Part shown: piece after piece, positions 60,806 through 64,000 of the stretch
How positions within the stretch are numbered: the first letter of the stretch is position 1
Layout of the letters: each line of letters starts with the position of its first letter
NCBI GenBank assembly: GCA_905331475.1
Contig: CAJNYU010002903.1
Coordinates: forward strand, 24,502-88,501
Length of the DNA: 64,000 bases
Direction of reading: 5' to 3'
From: Rotaria socialis
Lineage: Eukaryota; Rotifera; Eurotatoria; Philodinida; Philodinidae
Notes under the pieces: generated by a model
The model's input: only the letters and a program-made list of their open reading frames with translations
Databases searched by the model: none
Told to the model about the DNA's origin: nothing
Program-made: the position numbers and the translations under genes

Positions 60806-62452
60806 ATGGTTTGTAATTGCTGTGGTACGGCTGGTAAAAACGCACGAGGCTGCTCGTGCCAAGGTGGCAAGAGCCATATGTGTCGGAATATCATTCTAGA
60901 ACCACTACCTCAGTTTGACGACATCTGGTCAGTTGGAGCAATTAACGCCGATAGTTCTAATCGAAGAGCCGTAGTTCGCACTTGGCAACAACTTGGAAAC
61001 AATATGGCAGATTATGTTTCGATTCAGGAAGATGGGTTGCAGAATCCGGCAATATTGTGCATAACGGAATTGTCACCGATTAAAGGAGCTGAATTATTTT
61101 TTGAGCGTCTGAATCAGAATAACAATAGACCTCGTTATGACCACATCATCGATAAATTACTTCCCGCAGAGTACATATCTGTGTGCTGGAATGCTGCTTT
61201 ATGGAAAAAGGTTGACATAACATATGAAACTAATTCTAACACTGATTACATTGTTAGTTCATACGGTCGCTATATGGCAATTTGTCTTCAAACGATGGGA
61301 GCAAACCCATTGAAAATGCTTCTTTTTGCAGTGCATCTGCCACACAAGCGTGGACGCGAGCGTGCCAGGGTATTGCTAAAAGCAGCTACTCTTAAATTGG
61401 CACAACTCAACAAAACTCAAGCGGTGGCCATAATTGGCGACTTCAACATTGCTTTTGACTCCAGCAAACATCTTTTCTTCCGATTTAGTCTACAATTACG
61501 AAGTCACCTTTAAATAAGAGCAGTCGCAACTGATAAAAACGACTAGGGCAGACGAGAGCCTTCCCACGCCTGAAAATATCCACTTTTTGAATCAAATCAT
61601 GTTAATGAATGCATAGAATTATTCTCAGTCACTAGTCTAACAAATCTCTCGCTCGGATTTTCGAGATTCGACGACATTTCACGCATTTTTTTATAAAACT
61701 ATTCCCGTTTGATTTTATCCAGACACGCTTGGAAATATGTGGTTGTGAATGTTCGCGTTTGTAGGGATCAGATAAGGGAATTTGTGACATTCATCCTCAC
61801 CCACGTTCTGATCCACATCCACACAAACACTCACACCCACATCCAAAGTACTATATCTTGCCTTATTGAATTGGAAGTATTACTTACCACTTACCTAGCA
61901 AGTGGTAAGTGATAAAAATTATGATGCGGAAATAAATAATTGATAAGTAAACTAATACTTGGTCACTGCTATGTACAATATTTTTCAATTATAAAAACAA
62001 TTACTGTTACTTTGATAAGTGGAATTGACAGTAATCGGAAGGTTAACACCTGTTACTCATACCCACTCATCCCATACTCACTCTAGCCACGCTTGCATAC
62101 CGGACCAAAATCATACCAAACCCGATAACATATCTAACCGCACGCACTCATGCAGCACCCCACAGACAATTATAAATCTACCCACACTCATCCATTTCTA
62201 CACTTACAGTGATGAATTCATGTTTTTATACCTTATACGTGTGGTCTAAGAATAAGTTAAGTAATATCTGAATTCCTTTTTTCCTAGTTTCACCGCATTA
62301 TTTTTCAACAGACCGACAACCCAGAATGGTCGTTCTATTGATAATGTCTTGGTGAATGACTATTTGGCGGACCGTGTGAGAAACTACCGGCCCCATATTC
62401 ATAATGACTGTCAACTATTCTCACATCATCCGATTTGTATGCATAGACCATA
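60806..62452 (+). CDS. Cys-rich endonuclease/exonuclease/phosphatase (EEP)-fold protein
   Basis: The main exon runs from ATG 60806 (preceded by acceptor TTTTCAG, ending 60798) to a donor near 61488-61500. A second exon starts after CCTAG at about 62288 and ends at the stop codon 62450-62452. The N terminus is a Cys-rich module (CNCCGTAGKNARGCSCQGG then CRN) that could bind zinc. EEP motifs follow: ILCITELS with the catalytic Glu, LLFAVHLPHK, AIIGDFNI, then in exon 2 NGRSIDNVLVNDYL and FSHHPI. The last is normally SDHxP; here the Asp is replaced by His, a departure at a catalytic position. Only a few residues can be placed between GDFN and exon 2, where family members have about 50, so an exon may be missed or the protein shortened. 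An in-frame upstream exon (60651-60740, donor ATGTAAGT) could extend the N terminus. The DNA, RNA or lipid substrate is unknown. Confidence 0.55.
61797..62210 (+). repeat. CA/CCC-rich tracts in the EEP intron
   Basis: Within the intron, 61797-61850 (ACACTCACACCCACATCC-like), 62041-62095 (TACCCACTCATCCCATACTC-like) and about 62180-62210 share the composition of the C-rich arms of the upstream hairpins. Here no matching G-rich arm precedes them. Confidence 0.5.
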
Positions 62453-63598
62453 GTGATTTATCAGACACTGCACTTTCGATTTTCATACAGAAAAACGTAG
62501 TTTTACAAAAATAGATTATTAAGGACAATAAACAAGTGTCATTCTTTTTACCGAAAAACCTACAAACGACATCTCACTCAGCTTGATGAACTCTATCTAA
62601 CCATCTATAAAAAAAAAGATTTGCACTATTCGCACCATACGTTATCTTCTTTTAATTTCTAATTTAAAAATTCACGTTCACTAAAAGATGGAATTGTTTT
62701 TTTGTTCAATATTTTCTGCAACTCGTCATATCTTTTTCACTATACAGCTCAAAGAACAGAAAAAAAATCTAAAATAATCAACCAGTGTTCTATGAAAATC
62801 ATGATAAAAATTGAAACCATATAATTCAAATGCTTTGGAAATTCGAGATATGAGATTTTTTTCTTCTATACAGCGTTACAGCATAGATCTAGAGTCATCG
62901 ACTCCCTCGAGATTTATACTGAAAACCAGAAACCCTAACTCGTTTTATTTTCGAAATAACTATAAAGACTTTCTACAGGTTAATATGATCGCCATTCGTA
63001 GTCCATGAAACATATTTTTTTAACTGAATCGTAATTAGAACGAATCATAGATTCGTGGTAGTGATATCAGGATATATAGAATTGCGTATGTATATATCGA
63101 GATAATTAATCGATATCAAATTATCAAAGCTTATAAGTGGTACAACCAAGAAAGTTTGGATAATACCGAACTGTAATAATTTATTTAATAATTAGTTTAG
63201 AATAAACAAGACAGCAATAACGTTGATAATAATATATGTATGTGTTACACACAACAAATGCACACAATGTGATTCTATTTGTACGATTTTTGACATAACC
63301 AAACTAAACTATAACTAACACTCAACAAGACTGAACACACACTACTTTCCACAAACTACTCTCTACTAACAACTGCTTTAATAATACTGCTTTAATGCTA
63401 CCCTCTATTTCATATAGAACGCGAGTTTATATACTAGAGAGAGAATAAGAAAAATATAAATAGAAGAGAGAGAGAGAAACAGAGAGAGCGAGAAAGAAGA
63501 ATATACTTAGAGATAAAAGGTATTGAGAGAGAATGGGATACAGAGAAAGAAGAAGATATACAGAGAGAAAAGATCAAGGGGGAAAAAATTCATTCGGG
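62453..63598. other. AT-rich sequence without recognised gene; GA-rich tract at its end
   Basis: No coding exon, RNA gene or element seen from 62453 to about 63430. From 63436 to 63577 the top strand is a purine tract built of GAGA words with few interruptions. Confidence 0.6.
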
Positions 63599-63740
63599 CA
63601 TTCCCAACCATTCCCAGCCATTCCTAGCCATTCCCAACCATTCCTAGCCATTCCCAGCCATTCCTAGCCATTCTCAGCGATTCTCAGCCATTCCTAGCCA
63701 TTCGCAACAATTCCAATATATTCCTAGCTATTCTAAAATT
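63599..63740 (+). repeat. 10-bp minisatellite, unit ATTCC(C/T)AGCC
   Basis: About fourteen tandem copies of a 10-bp unit, alternating CCATTCCCAA, CCATTCCCAG and CCATTCCTAG forms, decaying towards the 3' end. Directly adjacent to the GA-rich tract. Confidence 0.9.
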
Positions 63741-64000
63741 TTCTCAAATAGGGATCGACCATTTTTCTTAATGGGACTTTGAAGTCGTGTTAGTTAACAT
63801 GAAACTTAAGATGTTTTTTCTTCTTAACACTTCATACTTGTAATTTATTGTTAATTGAGGATATTGAACTTAATTTTAGATTAATGTAGATGGTCCACCC
63901 CTACTCTCATGTAGTGTTATTTTTCATAAATTACTATATCTGTCTTTAGAACCTTGTCATTTTCTAAAGGTCATAGGTTTACATTAAAGTCGATTTACAT

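Overview
The window reads as nuclear DNA of a small metazoan, most likely a bdelloid rotifer. It is AT-rich. Genes are dense and intron-rich, with most introns 50-70 bp and GT..AG bounded. It carries an F-box/leucine-rich-repeat gene of the kind that is strongly amplified in bdelloids, and a decayed LINE with small foldback elements inserted in it. The species assignment is inference. The gene identities below come from reading spliced frames by eye.

Left part (1-15 kb), in order: the 3' two thirds of CFAP57 (a ciliary WD40/coiled-coil protein) on +; a complete LCOR/LCORL/E93-like transcriptional co-regulator on +; a complete STK16-like lipid-anchored kinase on +, with an uninterrupted run of 93 G in its last intron; and, convergent with it, an F-box/LRR-like gene on -. 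From 15 to 21 kb I see no coding exons. A single-exon seven-transmembrane receptor-like gene follows at 21.25-22.86 kb.

Middle part (23-32 kb) is repeat-derived. It holds a candidate foldback element containing a one-base N gap, then a broken APE-type non-LTR retrotransposon (zinc-knuckle ORF1, endonuclease, reverse transcriptase). Four short terminal-inverted-repeat elements lie in or just after that LINE. Three of them share CCCAGG-type ends and one starts CCCTAG.

Right part (32.7-57 kb) is a head-to-head pair only about 250 bp apart: CEP104 on - (20 exons, reconstructed length 927 residues) and a complete DNA-PKcs (PRKDC) gene on + (about 46 exons). DNA-PKcs is the core kinase of non-homologous end joining, which is notable in animals known for surviving massive DNA breakage.

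From 57 to 64 kb the sequence is mostly non-coding. It contains three hairpins whose arms are GT-rich and CA-rich and include TGTGGG, the hexamer reported for bdelloid telomeres; small foldback elements; a likely tRNA-derived SINE; a two-exon gene for a Cys-rich endonuclease/exonuclease/phosphatase-fold protein; and a 10-bp minisatellite.

Splice sites were chosen by frame continuity and GT/AG consensus. For STK16, CEP104, the LCOR-like gene and the F-box gene, the summed exon lengths are exact multiples of three, which supports those models.
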